A stretch of 64,000 bases of DNA, from NCBI GenBank assembly GCA_028641055.1, contig CM054060.1:317925344-317989343 (forward strand), written 5' to 3'. The notes below the pieces were generated by a model, which was given only the letters and a program-made list of their open reading frames with translations, had not been told where the DNA came from and did not search any database. The position numbers and the translations under genes are program-made. Positions 23,209 to 34,538 of this stretch are shown here, in pieces. Each line of letters begins with the position of its first letter. The stretch's first letter is position 1. This DNA is from Alopecurus myosuroides (lineage: Eukaryota > Streptophyta > Magnoliopsida > Poales > Poaceae).

Positions 23209-24769
23209 TTATTCATGATCTGGAACACATCTTCTCATAATAACATCTACTCCTTCTTTATATAAGTGTGAGTCATCCCAAAAATAATGCCTCAAATCAT
23301 AAAAGAATTTTCTTCTTTGTTGAGCTGTAAATGTTGGAGGCAAATACTTGGAAACAATGAAGTTAGCATAATCAGCATACCATAGACTATCTTGGGAGTT
23401 TACCTTTATTGCAGCCAACTGTTCATTTGAAAACCTATCATTAACAGGAATAGGGTCATAAGCAATGTTTTCCAATCTGGACAAGTTATGAGCAACAGGA
23501 TTTTCAGCACCCTTCCTATCCACAATATGCAAATCAAACTCTTGTGAAAGCAACACCCATCTAATAAGCGTAGGCTTAGCATATTTCTTTTCCATGAGAT
23601 ATCTAATAGCAGCATGATCAGTATGAATAGTAACGTTCGAATCAACGATATAAGGTCTAAACTTATCACAAGCAAAAATTACAGCTAAGAACTCTTTTTC
23701 GGTAGTAGCATAATTCTTTTGAGCAGCATAAGAGTCTTACTAGCATAATGAATACCATTCAATGTCTTATCTACTCGCTGCCCAAGAACATCACCTACAG
23801 CAAAATCACTAGCATCACACATAATTTCAAAAGGTAAATTCCAATCAGGTGGTTGAACAATAGGAGCAGTAGTTAAAGCCTTCTTTAAAGTTTCAAAAGC
23901 TTCCTTACAATCATCATAAAAAACAAAAGGTACATATTTTTCAAGAACGTTACTAAGAGGATTTTAAATTTTAGAGAAATCTTTAATAAACCTCCTATAA
24001 AAGCCAGCATGACCAAGAACTTACGAATATCTTTAACATCCGTGGGACAGGGCATTTTCTCTATGGCTTCCACTTTAGCTCTATCAACTTCAATAACTCT
24101 TTCAGAAATTTTATGCCCAAGAACAATTCCTTCATTCACCATAAAGTGGCATCTCTCCCAATCAAGAACAAGATTAGTTTCCTCACATCTGTGCAAAACT
24201 TTATCAGGGTTGTGCAACCAATTATCAAACAAAGTTCCATAGACGGAGAAATCGTCCATGAATACTTCCCCAATATCTTCACAAAAACCTTAAAAAATAG
24301 CAGACATACATCTTTGAAACATAGCAGGAGCATTACACAAACCAAAAGGCATACGTCTATAAGCATAAGTATCGTAAGGACAAGTAAAGGTTGTTTTCTC
24401 GTGATCTTGCTTCCTAACGGCAATTTGAGAAAACCCAGAATAACCATCAAGAAAGCAAAAATGTGTTTTCTTAGACAACATCTCTAGCATTTGATCAATA
24501 AAAGGCAAACGATAATGATATTTCATAGTAACCTTGTTAACTTTCCTTAAATCAATGCACATTCTATAACCAACCACTACTCTTTGAGGATTAAGCTCAT
24601 TATTTTCATTAGGCACAACAGTCATTCCTCCCTTCTTAGGGACACAATGCACATGGCTCGCCCATCTACTATCAGCAATAGGAAAAATAATACCAGCATC
24701 AAGGACTTTTAATACCTCATTTCTTACCACTTCCTTCATCTTAGGAATTAAAAGGATGTTGATGTTCAA
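23209..24769 (-). pseudogene. Element A reverse transcriptase and RNase H, decayed
   Basis: RT is open on the minus strand from 24769 to 24290. It shows ASHVHCVPKKGGMTVV, then YRLPFIDQML, LDGYSGFSQI and MPFGLCNAPAMFQRCM. The FMDDFSVYG catalytic segment follows after a stop at 24259. The RNase H part and its connection are broken up between about 23885 and 23600. The segment ending at 23209 includes [20 protein letters not shown] and LSRLEN, the usual RNase H C-terminal end. VPKKGG...RMCIDLRKVN wording favours the Athila lineage. Confidence 0.78.
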
Positions 24770-25184
24770 CTACTGGCTTCACATCGGGTTCAATATTAAT
24801 AACATGCTGACATATAGAGGGAGAAATCCCTTTCAAATCATCAAGAGTATATCCAATAGCTCAACGGTGTTTCCTCAATATTCCCAATAATCTTTCCTCT
24901 TCTTCACCTGAAAGTTTAGCACTAATAATAACATGATATATTTTCTTATCATCAATATAAGCATATTTAAGATCATCAGGCAAAGGTTTTAAATAAAAAA
25001 CAGGATCCTCCTTGGGTGGTAAGGTGGTACCCAATTATTCCACAGGTAAATTATGTTTTAGTATCACCGATTGACGAAGAAGAATATCGTCAATCTCATG
25101 TCTCTCTTCCATAAGGACCTCACTTTCATGGTCCTCCATATATTGCTGCAAAGCATTGTTAGGAGCAAGAGAAATAGAGACAAG

Positions 25185-25430
25185 CTATTCAACTCTAAAA
25201 TTTTCATTAGGCAATGCAGATTCATAAGGTGCTCTAGCAAATTTAGAGAAATTGAACTCATAAGATTTTCCATCAAATTTAGTCAGTATCTTCTCCCTCT
25301 TACAATCTATAATAGCACCACAAGTGTTCAAGAAAGGTCTACCAAAAATAATAGGACAAGTTTTACTAGCAGCCTTACCAAGTACTAGAAAATCAGTGGG
25401 ATATTTAGTTTTACCACATAAAACTTCCAC
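25185..25430 (-). pseudogene. Element A protease region
   Basis: The minus-strand open segment reads LGKAASKTCPIIFGRPFLNT then GAIIDCKREK. That is the C-terminal flap region of the retropepsin-like protease of Athila/gypsy elements. The upstream active-site part is scattered over frames in 25440-25680. Nonsense changes separate it from RT. Confidence 0.6.
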
Positions 25431-25439
25431 ATCTCTGAC

Positions 25440-26749
25440 AATACCAATCAGAAAGACAATTTATCTATTAGCAATCTGAATAAACCCATCAATATCCTCA
25501 AGCTCACAAGAACCAATTTCATGCATAATTTCTTTATAAGGCTCATAAGGAATAACACTAGAACTTGCACCAATATCACACAAACCATAATAGCAATGAT
25601 CACCAATCTTAACAGAAAGCATAGCAACACTAGTTTTCTTAGGTCTATTTGGATGTGAGAAATTATTAGAAGCATCCTCACAAACTACAATATGTTCATC
25701 CTCTATGTTTCCTCAAATAAGGTCTTTCACTATTGCTACAGCAGGTTCAACAATTATTTGTTCATCTGGTTCAATAGATTTCTTAATGCTCTTATTAACC
25801 ACACTAGATACAATAGAGTGTTCTTTCACCTCAGCAGGGAAAGACATTTTCTCAATATAAGGCTCAGGAACAGCAGGATTAACATCATGCACTTCTATAC
25901 TTCTAGCAGGAACAATATCTTTATAAGGCGCATGGTACTTGTGATACTCCTTTTTAGGAATATCAAGATAGGAGGCAAAAACTTTAAAACAGTTTGCAAA
26001 GATTTGAGAATCAAGACCACAAACAGCACTAACATTATAGAAATCATCAGTTCCTATAAAAGCTTTAATGCATTCATAATCATAGTTTATACCTGACTTT
26101 CTACCTTTGTCATTCTACCATCCTTCAGTATTTTCTTGAATACGATAAAGAAGATCCCACTTAGCTTCTTCCTTCATGTTGTGATTGATCCAGAGCAAGA
26201 AGTATCCAATAAATCCTTATCATGAAGAGAAAGCCCTGCATAAAGAATATTGATAACAATATTACTCGGGAGCTCATGAACGGGAAATTTAAGCATTAAT
26301 AACTTCATTCATCCCCACGCTTGGGAAATACTCTCTCCATCATGAGGCCATAAATTATATATTTGATTCCGGTCTTTATGAATCTCACCAGGACGATAGA
26401 ATTTAGAATAAAAGACAGGGACAATTTCCTCCCATCCAATAGATTCACCATTCTTCAGCAATTTGAACCATTTAGCGGCTCTAACTTTCAGCGATAAATA
26501 GAATAATTTTCTTTTAACTTGATCCGTTGTAATACCTGCACACCTGAATAACTCGCATAATTCATGTATGAAGAGCAAACTATCACCGAGAGGGACATTT
26601 CCATCTCCATAATAGCAGTTATCCATAACACGTCCAACAATTTTTATAGGTATTTTATAAGGATCTAATTCAGCACATAAAGGGTCACCTACTACCCTAG
26701 CAGTGATAGTAGTCGTATCCCTAAACAGGGAACCAAAAGAATTCTCCAT
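25440..26749 (-). pseudogene. Element A gag, decayed
   Basis: Starts at 26749 (MENSFGSLFRDTTTITAR). It contains the retrotransposon gag capsid-like core (KRKLFYLSLKVRAAKWFKLL ... FYSKFYRPGEIHKDRNQI) up to a stop at 26309. Further capsid and linker sequence down to about 25440 is AT-rich and fragmented into short frames on the minus strand. It lies just downstream of the 5' LTR and primer-binding region, as expected. Confidence 0.7.
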
Positions 26750-26864
26750 AATGAAATAAAGCAGCAGACAGAAATAAAAACATCACTCACAGTAAAAGTT
26801 TCTCTTGCTAATTCCACTTACCAATAGCGCTTCACTCCCCAGCAATGGCGCTAGAAAATAGTCT

Positions 26865-28372
26865 TGATGACCCACAAGTATAGGGGGGTGTATCGTAGTA
26901 CTTTAGAGAAATAAGAGTGTCGAATCCAACGAGGAGCAGAAGGTGTTGACAAGCAGGTTGGATAAAGAATTCACTATAAACACTAACAAACAAGTTTTTG
27001 GTGGTTTTTGATATAGCAGATAAATAAATTGCAAGTAAATAAAAGACAGTAAATATAATTGCAGCGAGTGTCTCAATCCTTTTGAGAGTAAAGGACAAGT
27101 CGGTTGTTCTACTTATGATTACCAAACGTTCTCGAGGACAAATGGGAATTTCGTCGAGTGCTTTCGGTTCATACGGTTGATTAATTTTTATTGGTTCGTT
27201 AAGTGTCGCGTGGTTGAACCTATGCTAATGCACCGCCCAACTAGGACTAATACATACTTGTGATTATACCCCTCGTAAGCATCCACAAGTACAAGAAAGT
27301 AATTAAGATAAATATAACCACATCCTTAAAACTCCGGGATCCTACACTCCATCGTGCATTGGTTTCCGAATGGTGGTTTAGGTTTCTGTTACTCCAGCAA
27401 CCCCACAATTAGTAGCCAAATACACAATGCATCCTCCTAGGACCATAGAGGTGAAGTATCATGTAGTCGACGTTCACATGACACCACTAGAAGAATAGCA
27501 CCACAACTTAAATACGAAACCACTAGATATTACTTCAACATAATTCCACTACTAACATCATGACTTCTCCCGTGTCCTCAAGAACTAAACAAACTTCTCA
27601 CAAGACATCATATGGATCATAATCAAAGGTGATATAATCGATAATAACAATCTGGTCATAAAGTGTAAACACGGATAAATCTCATAAGCATCAACTACTA
27701 ACAAAATAATCCACACCGGGAGAGAGATCTAGTGAAGAGCAACGATAAAGACCCCTAATTTTTACAGCGGGATGAAGGTGGACGAAGAGGGTGATGGTGC
27801 TGGTGGTGATGATAATGACGATTACGATCTTTATGATGCCCGGAGCGATGACGGTGACGACGACGATGATCCCCCCTATCCGGGGAGGAATTTCCCCGAC
27901 AGATTTCTCCCTGCCGAAGAGCTTTTCTCTCTCTGTTGCTTTTCGCCCCGAGGCGGCGGCGGAATATTTCTTTGATCCTCCGGGGCTTAGGGTTCCCTGG
28001 GGGTCAAGTACGCGAAAGGGGTGCCCAGGAGTGGGCTAGGGGGGCTAGACCATCCCCAGACGCAACCAAGGGGGGAGGCGCCGCCTGGTGGTGTGGGCCC
28101 CAGGTGGCCCCCTCCGGGTGCCCTTCTGGCTGGCTTTCTCCTCGGGGCTTCTAAGACTTCTCGTATGCCCCCCTTCTTCTTCTGATCTTGTGAAATAGTG
28201 TATCTTGATGGTGTTTTTTCCATCAGATTTCTGGTCCCAATGTTTATTCTCCAAAAATTATGAAACAAGCAAAATAAGATAAAATAACATAAGAAATGCA
28301 TCATAACATGAAATATATCGATGAATAACTAAAAATAAAAATATAAAATATTGATGCAAAATGGACGTATCA
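26865..28372 (-). repeat. 5' LTR of retrotransposon A
   Basis: About 1.5 kb, reading TGATACGTCC... from 28372. It carries two blocks absent from the 3' LTR: one near 27508-27545 ('aaatacgaaaccactagat') and one near 28050-28085. The end 'gtgggtcatca' is followed by 'agactattttctagcgccattgc', the primer-binding region. Confidence 0.85.
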
Positions 28373-29224
28373 GCCGCCGTCGTACACGTCCTCGTCGTAC
28401 GCGATGCCGCGGCCGTCATCCATGTCCTGTCGTCGTCCTGCTCCTCCTTGATGACTGGTTCCTCGACCTGGTAATCAGCTGACGTGTCCTCCCTGACGGA
28501 CGGGATCCCCTGCTCGCGGGTTCGATCGATGGCAGACCACTTATCCGCAACTTCCTTCGGCGCGGGAGGGACCTCGTTAAACGATATGGACATGGACAAC
28601 ACCGTGTCCAGCTCGAACTGGTCATTGTCGAAGGTCGGCGGTGGATGCGGCACAACTGCCCACGCAAGGCTTCCTGGCTAGCCTCGCGGATCACAAGGCC
28701 TCTTGTCCTTCGCGCGGGGGCTGACCAGTCGCCCTCTGTCTTGCGTCGTTGAGGCAGCGGCACTGGTGACCTGCCGCCAGGCCAAGCAACAGAATGGCGA
28801 GGCCGGCCTTAGCGTGCCCCCTCGTAGGATGGACGTACCCGTAGTCATAGAGCACGCTGGCAATCATGCGATTTTCCCACCAGGGGCGCCGCTCGTCGCC
28901 GTCATTTCTGCTTCCCGTCCAGCCCGGCGGCGCGTCGTTGAGCGGGGCTTCCCGTTCCCGCGTGAAGATGTGGGGCAGAGCGGGTCGTCAGCGGCATAGT
29001 TTGGATCCGCCCGCTGCACCATTCCTACTCCTTTCCTCCGTGTGGGGGAGCGGAGGCACGACGTACCCCATGGTGGTTAGGGCCCAGCCGCCGGAGGAGG
29101 CGATGCGCACCCCGGGCGGCACAAGGATGTGGTGCTCGGCGAAGAACGCCGCCTCGAGAACGGTGAGGCAGCTTCTGTAGCCACCACCTCCATGGCTCCC
29201 TCCAGCCTCTCCATTGTGAGCCAC
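28373..29224 (-). pseudogene. Accessory ORF copy 1, upstream part, split by element A
   Basis: It opens at 29224 on the minus strand (MAHNGEAGGSHGGGGYR). It contains VPPGVRIASSGGW then GYVVPPLPHTEE, the same GGW...VPPLP core seen in copies 2 and 4. Frame shifts follow. A later piece (RRPWWENRMIASVLYDYG) corresponds to the RRWWS..GRTLE segment of the others. The acidic tail (IKEEQDDDRTWM..., DEDVYDG) is cut by A at 28372 and resumes at 4425. Product and function unknown. The likely carrier is the CACTA element whose end is at 3873. Confidence 0.58.
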
Positions 29225-30215
29225 TTGCGTCAGCGAGGTTTTTTGTGTGTGGATAGATAGAGGGTGCGCCGGCGAGGGTTTCAGATTTGGTGGAGAGCGA
29301 GAAGGGGGTCTGCGGGGCCGCTTGTATGAACAGCGCGATGCGAAGATTCCAGATTTATCTTAGCGACGCGCGTGGCTAGAATGGCGTTCCGACGGGACGA
29401 GTTTGCGATGAAGGGGGACCGCTGCCCCCATTAAGACGTCCAATACCCGCCTATAATAAATCCCTTTGACCAGCTTGTCTGTCGATGACTATGTGGACCC
29501 ACTGTCGGAGACAGTGTTCCGACATAGTACGCGAATGGTCGGAGAACCTCCGGATTTAAACAAGCATATAGGCACCTCTACTTATATGTGGCAGATCGAT
29601 CTGCTAGGAAGCGGTCGCATATGACTATGTCTAGATCCAGACGAGGACACTGCATGGATAAGGGCGACACGGTGATGGAGAAGACGAAAATGCCCACAAC
29701 TGACCAAAATGCTCCTCCGCCGCTCCGTCCTCTACCCCCGATTGTTGACGAATGGGACCGCACAGGAACGGAGCCTAGGGCCACCATTATTCGAAAACGA
29801 AGCTTGCGTGGCCGAGAGGGCGGGGAACACCGCGAGATCACCAGGCCAAGAAGGAGCGGGAGCAATCAGTCAGCTGTGGCCGCTATCTTATTTGGACCCC
29901 CCAACCGCGACAAAACCACCGTTGGAGCTCGGCGCAGCGCGCGACGAGGAAGGGAATATCAGGGTCCCGCGGGAGGTCCCCGGAGTTAGAGTAGGGGTTT
30001 CCCGATAACGCGCGATGCAGATCGACGCTTCGTAGAGCCGCACCGGAGAATTTCCGGCCGAGATGGTCGACGCGCACGAGGAAACCTCCAGGTCCTGGAG
30101 GGGACCCTCATCAGCCCAATCCGCCCGCAAACGCCACGGCGAGGCGGTAGCGGCAGCTGGCTGGAGCAGGGGAGAAGGAGAGGAGGGGGAGGGGGCGGAA
30201 ACACCACCGGCATGG
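29225..30215. other. GC-rich upstream region and possible coding fragment
   Basis: 29225-29440 is probably the leader/promoter side of accessory ORF copy 1. Further right, the minus strand at 30215-29888 reads as a plausible but unrecognised N terminus in shifting frames (a proline-rich start, then WADEGPLQDLEVSSCAS). Codon-like composition is suggestive; no family was recognised and no splice sites were fixed. Confidence 0.25.
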
Positions 30216-31017
30216 CAACCTCTTTAAATAATTTTGATCAGTTAGCTGACATGTGGAGAATTGGAGACTTGTACGTGTGCTAGCTAGCTCATGCATAGCT
30301 AATTAAAAAAAAAAACTAGCTCGTGCATGCATGTACCCTCGATGAATGGTGGGCCCATACGCCAATTAGTGTTACTAACAAATTTGCCCGTGCGTTGCTA
30401 CGGCTGAGCACAATTTGATAAGTGGACACTAAATTAGTGATGGATGATTTTTTTTTTGTTAGATTGACATGGTTGCGGCTACCACATTGAATATTCGACT
30501 CGAAAATCGATCGACCTACATAATCCAAATCTCAGTTCACCAATATCTTTTCTCAATAGAGCACAAGTGGCGGCTTCTCTCCTTGTAGAAAATCCGACCA
30601 ATCCTTTTTTTGTTCTCGCCTTGAGTAGAGCACTAATGGCGGCTTCTCTTCTTGTAGCAAATCTGAGTAAAGTGGCAAATTTACCTTTTGTATGTTAACT
30701 TGATTTCTCAAAAAAAATACCTCTTCCTTCTCTAATTCCTACTGTACATCTGTAACAAATTTATATTGTATTTATTAATTTATTTTAACTACCAAATGGG
30801 TCCACACATGATCGCCATATATCTTTTCAGGGATTTGATTCTAATTTATTTTGGTTCAACGAATATTTCCCATTGACATTCTACAAAATATTTAAATACA
30901 CCTCAATATATGCCCGATGGCTTACCTTGTATGACCTGTTGTACTTTCACCTTTGTTATCTCACTTCTTAGTGCACTACTGCACTACATGGTCTTGATCC
31001 ACCGGGTATAATTGTTA
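30216..31017. other. AT-rich spacer with recurrent grass motif and ~75-bp repeat
   Basis: It contains 'gcccgtgcgttgctacgg' near 30387, a motif that recurs at 35002 and 35769. It also holds two diverged direct copies of an 'agagcac(a/t)a(g/a)tggcggcttctc' segment (about 30558 and 30626). No gene is visible. Confidence 0.4.
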
Positions 31018-31258
31018 GGGCATCTCCAGCCGTTGCGCCCCCCAGGGCCCAAAACGCCGCCGTTTTGGGGCCGCCGCGGCGCTAAACGGCGCTATTCTGG
31101 AACCTGGGGGCGCGTTTCCCAGTCGCGTCCCGAGCCCAAGAATCGGCCCAAACAAACTCAAATTGAAAAGAGGCGAAATTTTATTGAAATTTGGAAACTG
31201 CGTACATATTCGGCGCGAATTTAAAGTTAGTACGAAAAATTTAAACTAAAGCTAACTA

Positions 31259-32219
31259 CTTAAGCCCGAGGCTGGCGGCGATCGTCTGGCTGTAGTCGCC
31301 GCCGTCGTCGTCGTCGTCGCTGGGGGCGTCGCCGGGGCGCTTGCTTCCCCCCTGTCCCTCGTCGCCGCCGCCGCAATCCCACCTGCTCACCTCGAGCGCC
31401 TGCTGGATCACGCCGTCGTCGTCGGAGTCGGAGGCGTCGAGAACGATGTACACGTTCTCCTTCTGCGGCGGTGGGGGAGGGACTCGGAGGCGGGCCGCGT
31501 TGGCGGCGGCCTCACGCTCGCGCTGCTCGGCTTCAGCCAGCAGGCGGCGCTGAAGGGCGAGCTCGGCCTCGGTGGTGTCGCGCAGACTCCACTGAGTGGC
31601 GGCATCGACGTCGAGCGGCTGCAGCGTGTCCAGCGACAGCTGCTCCGCGACCTTTTGGTCGGGCCACTCGACCTCATCGTCGTCGCCACTGCTCTCCGTC
31701 TTCGGGCGTCGCGGACGAGGAAGACGCGCCGGTCCGCCGCGCCACCCACGGCTGGGTGGCCTGCGGCGGCGGCATCTCCAGGCGCGGCTGATTGCCGGCG
31801 TGGATGTGCTGGAGGACCTCCTCGAGGGTCCTGCCAGGGGCGCTCCACCAGCGGCGCCGCCCGTGCGCGTTGAAACAGCCCTCGACAGGGCCGTTGTCGT
31901 TCAGGGAGTCCAGCTCCCGGGCGCGGCGTGTCGTCAGCCGATCCCACCAGAACTCGTCCACGCCGGTGAGCGGGTAGTTCTGGGGGTTTTCCATTCCGGC
32001 GCGCATCTCGTGGATGGCGCGGCGGAACTCGGCGTCGGAGGAGGGAAGGGGAGGGACGGGAACCCCGCCGGTGCTGAGTGCCCAGCGGCTCGCCCCCGCG
32101 GCGGAGCTAGGGAGGCGCATGTCCGGCGGGCAAGGATAGCCCGCGCGGTACAGCGCCATCGCCTGGCCCCGGCGCAGGTTGTGGCGTGGGAAGCCGTTCG
32201 CCGCCGCTCCGTCAGACAT
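31259..32219 (-). pseudogene. Accessory ORF copy 2, in Harbinger-like element 1
   Basis: Starts at 32219 (MSDGAAANGFPRHNLRRGQA). Core motifs are GYPCPPDMRLP, ALSTGGVPVPPLPSS, GRRRWWSAPGRTLEEVLQHI and GNQPRLEMP. The frame ends at 31674 (EQWRRR), but an adjacent frame continues with an acidic and then glutamate-rich coiled-coil stretch (LALQRRLLAEAEQREREAAA). It ends VYIVLDASDSDDD ... IAASLGLK at 31259. A single small indel near 31690 accounts for the break; about 320 codons in total. There is no transposase or Myb-like motif. Similar hypothetical proteins are familiar from grass genomes (memory only). A TATA box and leader precede it. Confidence 0.7.
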
Positions 32220-32311
32220 TGTCGTGGAGAGAAGGGAGCAGGAGAGCGTCGAGAGGAAGAAGGGAGAGGAGAGCTTGCCGGTGTGAAGAATGGTGGGGCG
32301 CGGCGCGCGGC

Positions 32312-32340
32312 GGGGGGGGGGGGGGGGGGGGGTTTATAGC
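32312..32340 (-). promoter_or_regulatory. TATA box and C21 leader tract of accessory ORF 2
   Basis: Minus-strand TATAAA at about 32338-32333 lies roughly 115 bp upstream of the ATG at 32219. Directly downstream is an uninterrupted run of 21 C on the coding strand (21 G on the plus strand, 32312-32332). Confidence 0.5.
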
Positions 32341-32756
32341 GCGGCGTGCGGCCGGGCATTTACTGCGCGCGCGCGTCCCCTCGCTGCCGCCCGCCACGCC
32401 ATTACGCCAGCAGCCTTTGGGCGGGGCGCATGCACTGGGCGGCCGCCACGCCATAAACGCCGGCAGCCTTTGACCGCGCGGTAGCCGAGAAGACGATCAT
32501 GGGCGGTTCTGTTCCCGCGCTTTCTCGTTGCGTCGCTGACAGGGCTGGCCCACGCGCGCGGCCGCGCAGTTTCGCCCCCCCAGGCCGAACCTAGCGGGCT
32601 GGGTTTGGCCTGGGTGCCGCGGCGCTATTTACCGCCGAAACGGCGCTATTTGGGCCTCTGGGGGGGCCGAGTGGTGAAGAAGCGGCGCTATTCGCCGCTT
32701 CCGCCGCGAAAAAAGCCCCCTCGGGGGCTCTGGGGGGACGGCTGGAGATGCCCTTA

Positions 32757-33042
32757 GTCTTTATTTTTGACATGTATTGTAATTGTTAGTCTTTTGACCG
32801 GCAACTGGAGAGTACTAAGAAGTGAAACAGTTTTATTGCAATCCAGGCACGGTCCGTGGCTAATAATCTTAAAAGAATTAGAGTTGTTGTTGGGAGGCCA
32901 CACGGGAATATGGAGGATGTCTGCTGCCCTTGCGGCCGTCCGTCGTCAGCCCACAATGTCGACGGCAACTACGCCACCAACACCCAGCTGCGCCCCCTTC
33001 CTCCACATAGTAGGAAGGCGACGACGGGGGAATCATCGTTAA
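32757..33042. other. Spacer without recognised features
   Basis: Mixed-composition DNA between the Harbinger-like element and the MITE. Short open frames only, with no homology that I recognise. Confidence 0.3.
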
Positions 33043-33190
33043 GGCCGCGCTTGGTTCGTCGTTTCGGAAGCGAAAACCTCCGGCGAAAATTATGGACCTC
33101 CGATGGTCCCGCTAAAATTACGGACCTGCTAGGCTAAGCGGCAGGAAAATATTCCGGACCGAAAATTAAAACGGTATTCCAAACGGGCCC
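33043..33190. mobile_element. Tourist-like MITE
   Basis: A 148-bp element with imperfect terminal inverted repeats (GGCCGCGCTTGGTT... and ...CCAAACGGGCCC). It is flanked by TAA on both sides (33040-33042, 33191-33193). The GGGCCYGTTTGG-type terminus and TAA target are typical of Tourist/Harbinger MITEs of grasses. No coding capacity. Confidence 0.7.
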
Positions 33191-33513
33191 TAAGTTCTAA
33201 ATAGAAGGCACCAGATTTTGTCAAGTTTATTGGGAAGATGGCATCTGTTCTTAGCACCGATGGAGAGCATCGTCAGGTGACGGGAGCAGTCTATTCCTCA
33301 CAGGCCAATACACCAAAATCTTTGTCCTCTCGTGCCACAGATGAAGCACTCGGATGATGCTGTAGACCATGCAACTTCTCCATGACGTTTGTAGCCTGTA
33401 GCGCGGACTCGCCCTTGCAGTTTGTCAGCTTAGATCTTCTGGCCCCGTGCTCACAGAGCGAGGTCATCTTGGCAGAACGCGCGTTAGAGACGTAGAGCGA
33501 GGCCGACAAGACC

Positions 33514-33536
33514 GGGGGGGGGGGGGGGGGGGGGGG
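33514..33536. repeat. G23 homopolymer
   Basis: Twenty-three consecutive G on the plus strand inside the left target duplication of the retroposon, where the right copy has six. This implies expansion after insertion or a sequencing/assembly artefact. Confidence 0.8.
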
Positions 33537-34522
33537 ACACCACGAGTAAGGGTCGTTCGCTCTCCCCCCCTCTCCTCTGAGCGGATAAGGTTTGAGAGTC
33601 GCCTCCTGTCGCCGGCGTCGCCCGGCTCCATCCCGGATCAGCTCCAACGGCGCCGCCGGCCGGAGTTGTGATGGGGGAAGAGCGCGGTGCGTCCTGTATA
33701 GTCGTAGCCTAGGTTCTAGGAGTAGGGAGCTTGTTGCGTTTCTTGCTTTTGTGCAGTTTGGCTTTATGCCGCCGAGGTATCATCATCGTGTGCGACCGAG
33801 CCGGACCGGTGGATGGGCTTCGTTGCCTCTTTTCTTGCTGCTCTGGTGGTCGGAGCTAGAGGAGGGAGTGAACGGCGCCGCCTCTTTTCTCTCGAATAAG
33901 TTCGAAGATCACCTTCAAGTCTTGGGGGATGATGCTGCCGGCTCTTCAACTAAGGTGGAAGAAGATTGGAGTCCTTTTCCTGCTAGCCATGGAGGGCATG
34001 GTGGGCAGGTCTGGCTCTATCTCGTTCTACTTGCAGCGGGAGGACGGCGTCTCGCGGCTGCTACCGCGGCTACCCTTGGGAGTTTCATATCGGCAGCTCT
34101 TCGCACTGCATCTGGCAGTCTAGCTGTTGAACTTGCAGGCTGTGCGGCGGCCACTCCCTCCCTGCTCGGCGCCTGCTGTTCGCCGAGCTGTGGTGTTCAT
34201 CCTCCCGGCCTAGATGCCATGCTGGAGGTTCTCTGCTCTGGTACGGTTAGCTCCTGCTGCAGTGCCCCAAGTGGCCATGTCCCCGGTGGTGCTGCGGTTG
34301 GCCGTGCTTCGATGCGTGCTTCGTTCGGTGGAGTTGGAGCTGGAAGAAGGCCTGGACCTGATTGCTTTTTCAGTTTTTGTTCCAAGGTCTTGTTTGTAAT
34401 TTCAAGGACTCAGTTGTAACTTCTGTTTTCTTTTTGGTCTTTCTTGTAATATGTACTCCACCGACAGCGGGATAATGCAGCCTTGGGGTCCTTCGAGGCC
34501 CTTCTCTTGTTCAAAAAAAAAA
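33537..34522 (+). mobile_element. Polyadenylated retroposon with target duplication
   Basis: About 1 kb, ending in ten A residues (34513-34522). It is flanked by near-identical 'gacaag(a/g)ccggggggg' duplications (33505 onward and 34523-34538), the anatomy of LINE-mediated retroposition. It carries a 275-codon plus-strand frame (33592-34419) rich in Ala/Gly/Ser/Arg, with 'tgtaatttcaaggactcagttgtaac' and 'cttgtaatatg' 3'-end-like strings after it. No RT or endonuclease motif is seen. It could be a processed transcript copy or a non-autonomous SINE/LINE-derived element. Confidence 0.6.
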
Positions 34523-34538
34523 GACAAGGCCGGGGGGA

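Larger units (their letters stand above)
4426..28372 (-). mobile_element. LTR retrotransposon A, Ty3/gypsy Athila-type
   Basis: The element lies on the minus strand: 5' LTR at 28372-26865, internal region with gag, protease, RT/RNase H, integrase and a third ORF down to 21217, then a polypurine tract and the 3' LTR at 5863-4426. LTRs start TGATACGTCC. The 5' LTR is followed by a 'gcgccattgctggggag' string typical of gypsy primer-binding regions. RT wording (VPKKGG..., FMDDFSVYG) points to the Athila lineage, an inference. Flanking 5-mers are atcgc (left) and gccgc (right), differing by two transitions and consistent with a decayed target duplication. The coding region has many stops and frameshifts. 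Retrotransposon B interrupts it at 7202-20916. Confidence 0.88.
31018..32753. mobile_element. Harbinger-like DNA transposon 1 carrying an accessory ORF
   Basis: Terminal inverted repeats GGGCATCTCCAGCCGT at both ends, flanked by a TTA target duplication (31015-31017 and 32754-32756). These are the hallmarks of PIF/Harbinger-type insertion. The 1.74-kb GC-rich interior carries one accessory ORF on the minus strand and no recognisable DDE transposase. It is therefore non-autonomous, or the ORF is its only cargo. Confidence 0.85.
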
